This document shows positions 40,883-49,083 of a DNA stretch of 64,000 bases, piece by piece. The stretch covers positions 1,054,001 through 1,118,000 of the forward strand of contig JADJXH010000003.1 of NCBI GenBank assembly GCA_016715895.1, written 5' to 3'. This stretch comes from Flavobacteriales bacterium (GTDB taxonomy: Bacteria; Bacteroidota; Bacteroidia; Flavobacteriales_F; PHOS-HE28). Positions within the stretch are counted from its first letter, which is position 1. Every line of letters starts with the position of its first letter. Made by a program: the position numbers and the translations under genes. The notes below the pieces were generated by a model. The model did no database searches. It saw only the letters and a program-made list of their open reading frames with translations, and had not been told where the DNA came from.

Positions 40883-42265
40883 CTACAAGATCGCCGTGAT
40901 CAAGGCGGGCACAAGGTCCTTGCGGAGGTCCTGCGCGCCCTTCTTGTAGGCCTCCAGGGCGGCCTTGTCGTAGGCCAGTTGCACACCTTTCATGCCCTGG
41001 CGGCCGGTCTGGTGCACCAGTTCACCGGTGCGGCGGTCGGTGCAGGTGAGGGTGAGGTCGAGGAAGGCGGTGTAGAACCCGCTGGTGGTGCCGCCCTCGC
41101 GCGTGTCGGCGCTCAGGACGATCACCAGGTCGCTCTCGGCCTCGCGGTCCACGAAGCGGAAGCCGCGGCGGGCAAGCTCCTCGCGCAGGGCGACGGCCAC
41201 GCCGGCGTTGGCGAGGGGGGAGCCATAGGCGCGTTCATCGGCCTTCAGCAGCACGCGGGGCATCCGCAGGTCGATCGGCACATGCAGTTCGGGCACGCTG
41301 AGGCCGGCGGTGAGCGTGCGCACCAGGGCCGGGTCGCCGGCCCCGTTCACCAGGGCGTCCAGGTCGAGGCGGACGAGCAGCTCGGGCGTTGCGGCATCCA
41401 GCGACACGCCCTCCACGGTGATGCGGGCGTGGCCGTCGGCATCGGTGCGCTTGTTCACCGTCACCTTGCCGGCGCTTCCGGGATAGGTGGCCGTGAGGGG
41501 CACCTGGGCCATGTCGCGCAGTGCGCCGGCGGTCCCGTGGCGCGCCCGGATGAGGAGCTCGCGGCGATGGCCGTTGGCGGGCTCCAGCACGCAGCGCTCC
41601 GGAAGGCTGACGAGGGTGAGGCCGGAGGTGAGCTGTTGAAGACCGGCGTACAGTTCGTTGGCCAGCACCACGGACCGCCCCTCGACCTCCACCCGGTCGG
41701 CCTCACCCCAGTGATCGCGGAGGGCGATGAGGGCGCGCAGCTCCAGGTCGAAGGCCCCGGGAAGGTCACCGGCGGACAATGCGGACCGGCTGCGGCCGTG
41801 CAGGTCGGTGGCCTGGGTCATGGCGGCGCGCTTCTTCTCGGCCTGCAGGCGTGCGTGCTCGGCCTTGCTCAAGCGGTAGTAGGTCCACAGCTCGGTGCCG
41901 CTGTCCCAGCTGTCCACCAGCTCGAAGCCCTCCAGCTGCTGGCTGGTGCGGGTGCGCACGGTGCTGGTGTAGCTGTCGGTGAACTGCCCGCGTGTGTCCA
42001 GGGTGTACAGCAGGCTGTTGCCCTCCACGGTGACGCTGATCTCGCTGGCCAGGTCGTTGAGGGCGTTCTGCTTGGCCGCCTCCTGGAAGTCGGGGCGGTT
42101 CTTGGGGGCGATGCCGATGCCGACATAGTAGGCGCCGGTGACGGGGCGGCTGTCCACCCAGGTCGGGCGCACGACCGGGGCCGGCGGCGGCGGTTCCTGC
42201 ACCTGTTGGGCGGGCTTGCAGGACGCCACGAGCAGCAGCACGGACCAGCGGAGGGCGCGGCGCAT
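40883..42265 (-). CDS. Lipoprotein with LPP20-like N-terminal domain
   Basis: A 460-residue lipoprotein (lipobox LVASC near residue 16, then a Pro-rich linker PPPPAP). The N-terminal third has YYVGIGIAPKNRPDFQEAAKQNALNDLASEISVTV (residues ~45-80), an LPP20/LpoB-like helix-strand unit. A middle beta region with TVNKRTDADGHARITVEGV follows. A C-terminal domain (VALREELARRGFRFVDREAESDLVIVLSADTREGG) resembles CsgG/LpoB-type domains. ATG at 42265 overlaps the CsgG-like gene stop (ATGA). Its role is unknown, presumably with its neighbours at the outer membrane. Confidence 0.7.
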   Translation of the reverse strand: MRRALRWSVLLLVASCKPAQQVQEPPPPAPVVRPTWVDSRPVTGAYYVGIGIAPKNRPDFQEAAKQNALNDLASEISVTVEGNSLLYTLDTRGQFTDSYTSTVRTRTSQQLEGFELVDSWDSGTELWTYYRLSKAEHARLQAEKKRAAMTQATDLHGRSRSALSAGDLPGAFDLELRALIALRDHWGEADRVEVEGRSVVLANELYAGLQQLTSGLTLVSLPERCVLEPANGHRRELLIRARHGTAGALRDMAQVPLTATYPGSAGKVTVNKRTDADGHARITVEGVSLDAATPELLVRLDLDALVNGAGDPALVRTLTAGLSVPELHVPIDLRMPRVLLKADERAYGSPLANAGVAVALREELARRGFRFVDREAESDLVIVLSADTREGGTTSGFYTAFLDLTLTCTDRRTGELVHQTGRQGMKGVQLAYDKAALEAYKKGAQDLRKDLVPALITAIL

Positions 42266-43647
42266 CACGGCAGCTTCTGGGAAAGGTGGCCCACCACCTC
42301 GCGGGCGATGCGGTCGCCGGCCTTGCGCATGGCGTCGTTCACCAGGGTGGCCACGGGCTTCACTTCGCGCGGAGCGTTCAGCAGAGTGCGCAGGTCGCGC
42401 CGGGCGCGGTCGGTCTGGTCGAGGGCGCCATTGAGGCTGGGCAGCAGGGCCTCGCGGTTGCCGGCATAGCTGGCGTAGTAGGCGTGGTCCTCCTCGTTCA
42501 CGTCCACCACACTGCTCACCAGCACCTCACCGGTCTCCAGGCTCACCAGACGGAAGCTGAAGGAGGCCACCACCTTGTTCTCCTGGTAGTGCTCCGTGTA
42601 GTCCACAGGCTTGTACTTCGTCACCAGCACCGTTTCGCCGGTCTCGGGCACTTTCTGCCGCACCGGATAGGCTTCGTACCCGCGCTTGGTGCTCATCCTG
42701 GGCTTGCCCGCCTCCTCCCGATAGCTGATGAGGTCGCCCATCAGCACGGCCTTGGCGCCGATGAGGTTGCCCACCTGCACGGCGGTGGCCTGGTCCACCA
42801 CGCCGCTCAGGCCCAGCCGCTGCTCCTCAAGGATGCGGTCCATGTTCTCGCGGTCCACCACCTTCAGGAACGGATCGCCCGAACCGGTGATGCCGCTCAC
42901 GGTCTGCGCCTGCAGGCGGGCGGCGAGGTCCGACCGCTTGCCGCTGCTGGCGAAGGGCAGCACGGCGATCGAGTACTGCCCCTTGAGCAGGGCTTCGTTG
43001 TGGAGCGCCGAGGCGTCCTTGTAGGCGGGGTCCTTGGCCAGCACGCGGCTCAGCTCCTCGTGGGCGCGGCGATAGCGCCCGCCCTCCAGGTCGCTCTTGG
43101 CGGCGCGGTACAAGGGCTCCAGGTAGGCGATGTTCTGCAGGCTGCTGGCATCCTTGTAGCCGGGCTCCAGCCTGGCGATGCGCGCGAAGGTGGCCTCGGC
43201 CGCCTGGAACTCCTGGCGTTCCAGCTGCCCCTGCCCCTTCGTGTAGAGCTCGATGAGGTGCTCGCCCTTCACGCGTTCATACTCGTCCTGATGGTGCTCG
43301 GGGATGTCGAGCACCACGCCCAGGCGGTTGGCGCGGTCGGCGTAGGCCTTGGCGTCGAGGTAGGTGTCCACGGCCTTGGCCCGGTCGCCGGTGCCGTTCA
43401 CCTCGCGGAAGAAGGCGCCGAGCTTGTCGTTCAGCAGGGTCTGCCCGGCCTTCTTGAGGCCGATCTTGGCCTCCACGTTCTTCTGATCGCGTTGCAGGGC
43501 CTGCAGGTACATATCGGCCGCTTCCGCATAGAGCCCGGCCTCATCGAGCTTCTCGCCCTTCTTCACATAGCTCTTCGCACCGGAACAGCCCGCCCCAAGG
43601 ACGGCGGTGGCACAGAGCGCGAGGAACGTTCGACGCGGGGAGGCCAT
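42265..43647 (-). CDS. CsgG-like lipoprotein with TPR-like N-terminus
   Basis: A 460-residue lipoprotein (lipobox LGAGC near residue 21). Residues ~25-220 contain TPR-like helices (EAGLYAEAADMYLQALQRDQKNVEAK, GGRYRRAHEELSRVLAKDPAYKDAS). Residues ~230-440 resemble CsgG: IAVLPFASSGKRSDLA, FLKVVDRENMDRILEEQRLGLSGVVDQ, GNLIGAKAVLMGDLISY and a SFRLVSLETGEVLVSSVV strand pair. CsgG forms the curli secretion pore; Bacteroidota relatives are usually uncharacterised. The LPP20-like gene is coupled downstream. Confidence 0.82.
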   Translation of the reverse strand: MASPRRTFLALCATAVLGAGCSGAKSYVKKGEKLDEAGLYAEAADMYLQALQRDQKNVEAKIGLKKAGQTLLNDKLGAFFREVNGTGDRAKAVDTYLDAKAYADRANRLGVVLDIPEHHQDEYERVKGEHLIELYTKGQGQLERQEFQAAEATFARIARLEPGYKDASSLQNIAYLEPLYRAAKSDLEGGRYRRAHEELSRVLAKDPAYKDASALHNEALLKGQYSIAVLPFASSGKRSDLAARLQAQTVSGITGSGDPFLKVVDRENMDRILEEQRLGLSGVVDQATAVQVGNLIGAKAVLMGDLISYREEAGKPRMSTKRGYEAYPVRQKVPETGETVLVTKYKPVDYTEHYQENKVVASFSFRLVSLETGEVLVSSVVDVNEEDHAYYASYAGNREALLPSLNGALDQTDRARRDLRTLLNAPREVKPVATLVNDAMRKAGDRIAREVVGHLSQKLP

Positions 43648-43674
43648 GGTCGGTCCGGTTCAACGTGGGCGGGC

Positions 43675-44664
43675 TCAGCGGCCGCGGATGTAGGCGTTCA
43701 GCTCATCGACCGAGCTCTCGAAGGTGAACGCGTCGTTCAGCTTGAAGTAGTTGCTCAGGTCGAAGGTGTGGTCGTAGGCGAACTTGGCGAAGTCCAGCTT
43801 GGTCTCCTCGAAGGTGAACAGCTCCATGATGCCCTTCACCTGGTCGACGGTGAAACAGCGGTCGGTGGCCACCTGTTTGGCGACGCTCATGCGGGTGTCC
43901 TCGAAGCTCTTGGAGCCGATGCTCGCCTTCGCATCGGAGAACTCGCTGCTGCTCATCGGCCAGGGGCATCCGACGCGGCCGGTGTAGCCGGGCATGCTGT
44001 ACACCGCGGGCTCCGCCGGGCGGGTGGCGCTGGTCTCCACGGGCTCGTCGATGTCAGTGGTCATGGTGGTGGTCGTCGTGGTGGTCGTTGTGGTGGTGGT
44101 CGTCGCGCTGGTGCCCAGCACGGGGTCGTTCACGTTCACGTTCATGTTCACCCCGAGGCCGTTGAAGCCCACGGTCATGTTCACGTTCTCCCCGGTGCCG
44201 GGCGTGGTGGTGGTCTGCTCGGTGACCACGACCGTGGTACCGGTGCTTCCGGGGTTGGTCACACTGGTGGTCACATCGTCCTGGAAGCCCACGGGGCGGG
44301 GCTTCTCATCGACCACCAGGGCTCCGGCGGCGGTGCCAAGGGCGGCCTCACCCGTGGGGCGGAAGACCTTCTCGCCCTTCTTGTTGGTGGTCACCATCAC
44401 GGTGTATTCCTTGCCCAGGGGGAAGTAGCCCTGCTTGCGCACCTCGGGGATCGAGAGATCCTCGAACCGCACAAGCACCACAGGGGTCTCGTTGCGGATG
44501 CCGGTGGCCACCACGCGGGCGGTGGGCTTCTCGTTCTTCACGTCGCCGTCGACCACGAGGGTGAATTTGGCGCCGTCATCGGTGAAGAACACCAGGTCGC
44601 TGGTCTGTGCATCGGCGAGGGGGGCCAGGAAGAGGGCGGCGACAAGGGGGATCGGGCGTAGCAT
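43675..44664 (-). CDS. DUF4476 protein with poly-threonine linker
   Basis: A 329-residue secreted protein (signal MLRPIPLVAALFLAPLADA). An N-terminal beta domain (FFTDDGAKFTLVVDGDVKN, VRFEDLSIPEVRKQGYF) is followed by a low-complexity linker with 13 consecutive Thr (encoded near 44060-44100). A C-terminal DUF4476 domain (ASIGSKSFEDTRMSVAKQVA, CFTVDQVKGIMELFTFEETKLDFAKFAYDHT) ends it. DUF4476 is a Bacteroidota domain of unknown role. A TACCTTCG element at 44681-44688 precedes it, so it probably leads the four-gene cluster. Confidence 0.85.
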   Translation of the reverse strand: MLRPIPLVAALFLAPLADAQTSDLVFFTDDGAKFTLVVDGDVKNEKPTARVVATGIRNETPVVLVRFEDLSIPEVRKQGYFPLGKEYTVMVTTNKKGEKVFRPTGEAALGTAAGALVVDEKPRPVGFQDDVTTSVTNPGSTGTTVVVTEQTTTTPGTGENVNMTVGFNGLGVNMNVNVNDPVLGTSATTTTTTTTTTTTTMTTDIDEPVETSATRPAEPAVYSMPGYTGRVGCPWPMSSSEFSDAKASIGSKSFEDTRMSVAKQVATDRCFTVDQVKGIMELFTFEETKLDFAKFAYDHTFDLSNYFKLNDAFTFESSVDELNAYIRGR

Positions 44665-44744
44665 GGCTTCAAATGGGTTGCGAAGGTAGGTCCACGTCCG
44701 CCTTGGCAAGGCCTGTGCCAAAGAACCGAACGGGACGTGGTCCC

Positions 44745-44752
44745 CATCTTTG
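44745..44752 (+). promoter_or_regulatory. Promoter -7-like element CATCTTTG
   Basis: CATCTTTG lies 31 nt before the ATG of the saccharopine-dehydrogenase-like gene, back to back with the TACCTTCG element serving the DUF4476 gene on the other strand. Confidence 0.4.
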
Positions 44753-44783
44753 CGGACGCCGGTACCAGTCGGCAGCAGTGGCC

Positions 44784-46124
44784 ATGCGCACGATCCTCAT
44801 CCTGGGAGCGGGACGCTCCGCCTCGGCGCTCATCGCCCAGCTCATCCACGATGCATCGCGCGAGGCGTGGCGCATCACCGTGGTGGACCGCGACCTGGCC
44901 CATGCCCAGGCCTTGGTGGCCGGCGGTGCTGAGGTGGCGCGGGCCGAGCAGGGCGACGCCAGCGACCCCGCCGTGCGCGACCGCCTGATCGCGGGGCACG
45001 ACCTGGTGATCAGCATGCTGCCCGCCTTCATGCACGTGGATGTGGTGAAGGACTGCCTGCGGCTGAAGCGGCACGTGATCACGCCGAGCTACGTGCCCGA
45101 TGCCCTCTGGCCGCTGGACGCCGACGCGAAGGCGGCGGGGCTCATCTTCCTGAACGAGCTGGGCCTCGACCCCGGCATCGACCACATGAGCGCGATGCGC
45201 ATCCTGGACCGCATCCGGGCCGAGGGCGGGCGCATGGAAGCGTTCGAGAGCTATTGCGGAGGGCTCATCGCCCCGGAGAGCGACGACAACCCCTGGGGCT
45301 ACAAGTTCACCTGGAACCCGCGCAACGTGGTGCTGGCCGGGCAGGGCGGCATGGCCCGCTATATCAAGGACGGCAGCTACAAATACCTCCCCTACCACCG
45401 GTTGTTCCGGGAAACGGTGCGCGTGTCGGTGCCCGGTTATGGCGCGTTCGATGGCTACGCCAACCGCGATTCGCTGAAGTACCGCAAGCACTACGGGCTG
45501 GAGGAGATCCCCACGCTGGTGCGCGGCACCCTGCGCAAGGCGGGTTTCTGCGCGGCGTGGGACACGTTCGTGCAGCTCGGCTGCACCGACGACAGCTTCC
45601 CTTTGGAGCTGCGGCCCAACGCCACGTGGGCGGAGTTCGTGGAGTCCTTCCTGCCGCACGATGTGGAGCGGGAGGTGCGCGCGAACCTGGCCCACACGCT
45701 CGGCCTCGATCCGAACGGCGAGGTGATGGCGAAGCTGGACTGGCTGGGGCTCTTCGACCGTGAACGGATCGGCGTGCAGGGCCTGAGCCCGGCGGCCACG
45801 CTGCAGCACCTGTTGGAAGCGAAGTGGAAGCTGGGGCCGGCGGACAAGGACATGGTGGTGATGTGGCACCGCTTCCGTTACACGGTGGAGGACCTGCACC
45901 AGGAGCTCCAGGCCTCGCTGGTGGTGCTGGGCGATGATCCGGTGCGCACCGGCATGGCGAAGACCGTGGGGCTGCCCCTGGCCTTCGCGGCCCGGCTGGT
46001 GCTGGGCGGAGCGCTGAAGGGCCGTGGCGTGCTGCTGCCGATCACACCCGAGATCTACGACCCCATCCTCGACGCGCTGGAAGGCATGGGCATCGTGTTC
46101 GCCGAGGAAGAGGTGGAAGGCTAG
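44784..46124 (+). CDS. Saccharopine dehydrogenase-family oxidoreductase
   Basis: A 446-residue enzyme. The N-terminal Rossmann fold has ILILGAGRSASALIAQL and VVDRDLAHAQAL. The family-specific middle part has ISMLPAFMHVDVVKDCLRLKRHVITPSYV and FLNELGLDPGIDHMSAMRILD, followed by FESYCGGLIAPESDDNPWGYKFTWNPRNVVLAG. This is the saccharopine reductase / lysine 6-dehydrogenase group. It probably acts in lysine degradation or a related amino acid oxidation with NAD(P). The 3' end overlaps the convergent TrmN6-like gene by 4 nt. Confidence 0.9.
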   Translation: MRTILILGAGRSASALIAQLIHDASREAWRITVVDRDLAHAQALVAGGAEVARAEQGDASDPAVRDRLIAGHDLVISMLPAFMHVDVVKDCLRLKRHVITPSYVPDALWPLDADAKAAGLIFLNELGLDPGIDHMSAMRILDRIRAEGGRMEAFESYCGGLIAPESDDNPWGYKFTWNPRNVVLAGQGGMARYIKDGSYKYLPYHRLFRETVRVSVPGYGAFDGYANRDSLKYRKHYGLEEIPTLVRGTLRKAGFCAAWDTFVQLGCTDDSFPLELRPNATWAEFVESFLPHDVEREVRANLAHTLGLDPNGEVMAKLDWLGLFDRERIGVQGLSPAATLQHLLEAKWKLGPADKDMVVMWHRFRYTVEDLHQELQASLVVLGDDPVRTGMAKTVGLPLAFAARLVLGGALKGRGVLLPITPEIYDPILDALEGMGIVFAEEEVEG

Positions 46125-46819
46125 AACTTCAACAGGAACGGCGCCAGCAGCAAGCGGTACGCATCGGTGAACCGGCCCGGGCCGTGCTCCACGAGCAGGT
46201 GGTCCTCCAATAGGTTCGCACGCGCCCGGTCCAGCTCCACGAGCACCCGTTTCGGCGGACGGCCTTCGAGGTACTGCAGCACGCAGCGGCGCACCGGATG
46301 AAGGCCGTGGTCGGCGGCGATGGCGCAGAGCTCGGCCTCGCGGTTCAGGGGGATGATGCAGGCGAACCGGCCTCGCTCCGCCAGCAGGCGGTCCACCACG
46401 TCCAGCAACTCGGCGAACCGCAGCCCGCCCCCGTGCTTGGCGACACCGGTGCGCGCATCCGGCGACCCCATCTCGCCGGCGTAGAACGGCGGGTTGCAGA
46501 GGATGCGGTCGAACGCTTCGTCGGCGCGCATGCGGCGCACGTCCATCCGGTGCACGCGGACCCGGTGGGCCCACGGGCTGGCAGCCGCGTTCTCCGCCGC
46601 CTGTCCGGCCGAGGCGTCGTCGATCTCCACGGCATCGATGCGGGCGGCGGGGTTGCGCTGGGCGGCCATCAGGGCCAGCACGCCGGTGCCGGTGCCGATG
46701 TCCAGGATGCGCGCGCCGTCCACATCGGCCCAGGCCCCCAGCACCACGGCATCGGTGCCCACCTTCAGCGCGCAGCGGTCCTGGCGGAGGGTGAACTGCT
46801 TGAAGCGGAAGTCGGACAT
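46121..46819 (-). CDS. tRNA1(Val) (adenine(37)-N6)-methyltransferase-like (TrmN6/YfiC)
   Basis: A 232-residue SAM-dependent methyltransferase starting FRFKQFTLRQDRCALKVGTDAVVLGAWA, the TrmN6/YfiC opening. SAM-binding motif I is ILDIGTGTGVLALMAAQR, motif II is IDAVEIDD, and the N6-adenine motif is CNPPFY. It most likely methylates A37 of tRNA1(Val). The start at 46819 follows a CACCTTCG element at 46828-46835 on the minus strand. Confidence 0.9.
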   Translation of the reverse strand: MSDFRFKQFTLRQDRCALKVGTDAVVLGAWADVDGARILDIGTGTGVLALMAAQRNPAARIDAVEIDDASAGQAAENAAASPWAHRVRVHRMDVRRMRADEAFDRILCNPPFYAGEMGSPDARTGVAKHGGGLRFAELLDVVDRLLAERGRFACIIPLNREAELCAIAADHGLHPVRRCVLQYLEGRPPKRVLVELDRARANLLEDHLLVEHGPGRFTDAYRLLLAPFLLKF

Positions 46820-46875
46820 CGCGGGGACGAAGGTGGTAAGGTCGGACTTGGGATCCGACAATGACCTCATCTCCA

Positions 46876-46931
46876 CGTCCCGCTGAGGCGAGACAGGTCG
46901 TGCCCATCCCGCTGGGGCGGGACAAGTCGTG
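46876..46931 (+). repeat. Two adjacent copies of the dispersed palindromic repeat
   Basis: CGTCCCGCTGAGGCGAGACA followed by GGTCGTG (46876-46902), then GTGCCCATCCCGCTGGGGCG followed by GGACAAGTCGTG (46900-46931). The second copy matches the reverse complement of 28870-28902 inside the GT9 gene. Each has a CCCGCT-N-AGCGGG-type inner palindrome. They lie in the gap between the TrmN6-like gene and the S74 protein gene, with no coding potential. Confidence 0.75.
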
Positions 46932-47009
46932 ATCAGGTGACCATGATACCAAATGCCAGGAGCCGCCCCGCGATCGCGAAGCGGCCCCTGACCCATCTTG
47001 TGCACAAGC

Positions 47010-49037
47010 CTATAGCCCCACCTTCACCGCCTTCTTCACCACGAAGCTGTCGTTGAGGTACAGCGTCACATGGTAGGTGCCGGGCGCCAGATCCGTGGTG
47101 GTCCAGTCGTGGGTGTAGGCACCGGCTTCACGCACGGCCTCCTCCAGCACCTCCAACCGCTTGCCACTGGCATCGCTCACCTCCAGCCGCGTGCGGCCCG
47201 GCGTGGCCACCGTGTACCGCAGCTGCGTGTGATCCGCCACCGGGTTGGGCACGATGAACAGGTCGGTGCGCAGGGCCTCTCCTGCGCCCGCCCCAGGGCT
47301 CATGCTGCGCCCATCCGTGCTGCCGTGGGCCGCGCAGCAGGTGGCGAGGTCTTGTTGCATGGCGGCGAGTTGGTCCTGCAGGGTGTTGATGGTGGTCTGT
47401 TGCTCCTGCAACCCTGCGATCAACCAAGCGGTCAACCCCTCATAGTTCACCGCCTTGAAGTCGACGGCTGGAAAGACCTCGTTACCCAGCGAGTCCACTA
47501 CGGCCGGTTGCCCCGATTGCTGCACGAGCGCCGGTAACACGTTCTCAAGGTCCTGTGCGATCAACCCGTAGTGCGCCCGATCGTCCAACGCCATGGTCGG
47601 GAAGTCCGCTGACCGATAGGTGTAGGACATCGGTTGCAGTTGACCGATCACATCCATGGCGTTCGTGAGGGGTTCCACGTTCTGCTTCAAGGTCGCATCC
47701 GATGGTGACCAAACCCCCAGCGAGCAGTAGGCATAGCCATCGAACCAGCCCCCGTATCCCCATCCACCGGACTGTGGATTCAATCCGATGCCCCATACGC
47801 CCCGGATGTTGTTCGTTTGCTGCTGAAAGTTACCATCCGCAAAACCACGCACGCCAACAACGCGCACACCGGTCCACGCGAACGTATTCACCATGCTGTT
47901 CGTGGCCGCATTGCCATCAAGCCCCCAGCTACGCCCAGCGTTCATGGCACTGCCGCGCCATCCCAGATTCTGACCACCGGTCGTGGAGTATGCATCGGCA
48001 TTGCCGCCGAAGTTGTTCACCGACGTGGTGCCCATGCGGACGTTCACCCCGATATCCGTTGCGCCACCGCCGTTCACCACCTTCAGCACATCCAGCTTGG
48101 CACCAGGGCTCGATGTACCGATACCCACGTTGTTCGACTCGTCCGGGCAGCCTGTCAATGGCCCGGGTAAGTGCGCGGTGACCACATGGTCGGCCGTGGT
48201 CACCTCCCAGTCACAGCCTGGAATGGAGCCGAGGTCCCTCCAGTAAAGCCGGCCATCGTCCGGGTCCACCACCACCGCGCGGGTCAGCGCGGCATTCTCG
48301 TAGGAGGTGGTCAGGTAGTTGGGCAGCGGGTCCATGAAGTTGCGCAACCGGATGGTGCGATCGGCCAGGTCCACCCGTTCATCCGGCAGCAGGGCGATGG
48401 TGGTCCAATCCCCTGCTCCGAAGTAGCCCTCGTTCAAGGATGGGTCAGGTTGCAGGCGCGCCAGCTCCAAGCCGCTCGCACTGCTCGCCATGGTGCTTGT
48501 TCCATCATGCCCGGTGTAGATGAACTGGAAGGGTGCTGTCGGAGCGTTCTGACCGGTCACCGTTGACCAGACCACGCCGCTCGTGAGGCCATCCAACAGG
48601 CCCGTGTAGAACAAGGACTCACCGCGCGTAGCCAGAAAGCCCTCGCCGATCACGGGCCGATAGCCAAGCTCCAGGGTGGCGTTGTTCTCGGCATGCACAC
48701 GAGCGGCTGGGAAGCGGTAAACTCCGGGGCTGTTGGCGAAGTCGCCGACCCCCAGGAACCCGGTCAGGTCCAAGTTCGGGTATGTGTTGATGGTCTGGCC
48801 GGTCAAGATCGGCGAGAGCCGCATCCGCTCGTCCATCGCTGTATGGAACTCTATCGGTTGGTTCAGATCATGTCGGACCATCAGCGGGAAATTGTTGGTG
48901 CCGGTATTGTCCCAACCCAGAAAATCGGTGCTAAAACCAGCCACATTACCGGGCGTAGTCGATTGCCCCAGTACCTTGCCGGTAGTCAGCAACATCGCAC
49001 CCAGGATCAGGTGCTTCAAGAAGATCTTCGTTCTCAT
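47010..49037 (-). CDS. T9SS-secreted tail-fibre-like protein with intramolecular chaperone (S74) domain
   Basis: A 675-residue protein. After a signal peptide and a long beta-rich stalk, residues ~440-540 form an S74 chaperone domain (SDATLKQNVEPLTNAMDVIGQLQPMSY, HYGLIAQDLENVLPALV) with the Ser and Lys expected for self-cleavage. A coiled coil follows (LQEQQTTINTLQDQLAAMQQDL), then a T9SS type A sorting domain (IVPNPVADHTQLRYTV, LAPGTYHVTLYLND). Phage tail spikes use S74 to trimerise; Bacteroidota carry many secreted versions. It lies 46 nt downstream of the related T9SS gene at 49084. A GTCCTTT/AAAGGAC inverted repeat (49038-49070) fills the gap. Confidence 0.87.
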   Translation of the reverse strand: MRTKIFLKHLILGAMLLTTGKVLGQSTTPGNVAGFSTDFLGWDNTGTNNFPLMVRHDLNQPIEFHTAMDERMRLSPILTGQTINTYPNLDLTGFLGVGDFANSPGVYRFPAARVHAENNATLELGYRPVIGEGFLATRGESLFYTGLLDGLTSGVVWSTVTGQNAPTAPFQFIYTGHDGTSTMASSASGLELARLQPDPSLNEGYFGAGDWTTIALLPDERVDLADRTIRLRNFMDPLPNYLTTSYENAALTRAVVVDPDDGRLYWRDLGSIPGCDWEVTTADHVVTAHLPGPLTGCPDESNNVGIGTSSPGAKLDVLKVVNGGGATDIGVNVRMGTTSVNNFGGNADAYSTTGGQNLGWRGSAMNAGRSWGLDGNAATNSMVNTFAWTGVRVVGVRGFADGNFQQQTNNIRGVWGIGLNPQSGGWGYGGWFDGYAYCSLGVWSPSDATLKQNVEPLTNAMDVIGQLQPMSYTYRSADFPTMALDDRAHYGLIAQDLENVLPALVQQSGQPAVVDSLGNEVFPAVDFKAVNYEGLTAWLIAGLQEQQTTINTLQDQLAAMQQDLATCCAAHGSTDGRSMSPGAGAGEALRTDLFIVPNPVADHTQLRYTVATPGRTRLEVSDASGKRLEVLEEAVREAGAYTHDWTTTDLAPGTYHVTLYLNDSFVVKKAVKVGL

Positions 49038-49083
49038 GTCCTTTCGTGTTTGTTGTTCACTGAAAAGGACCGGAACGATGCGT

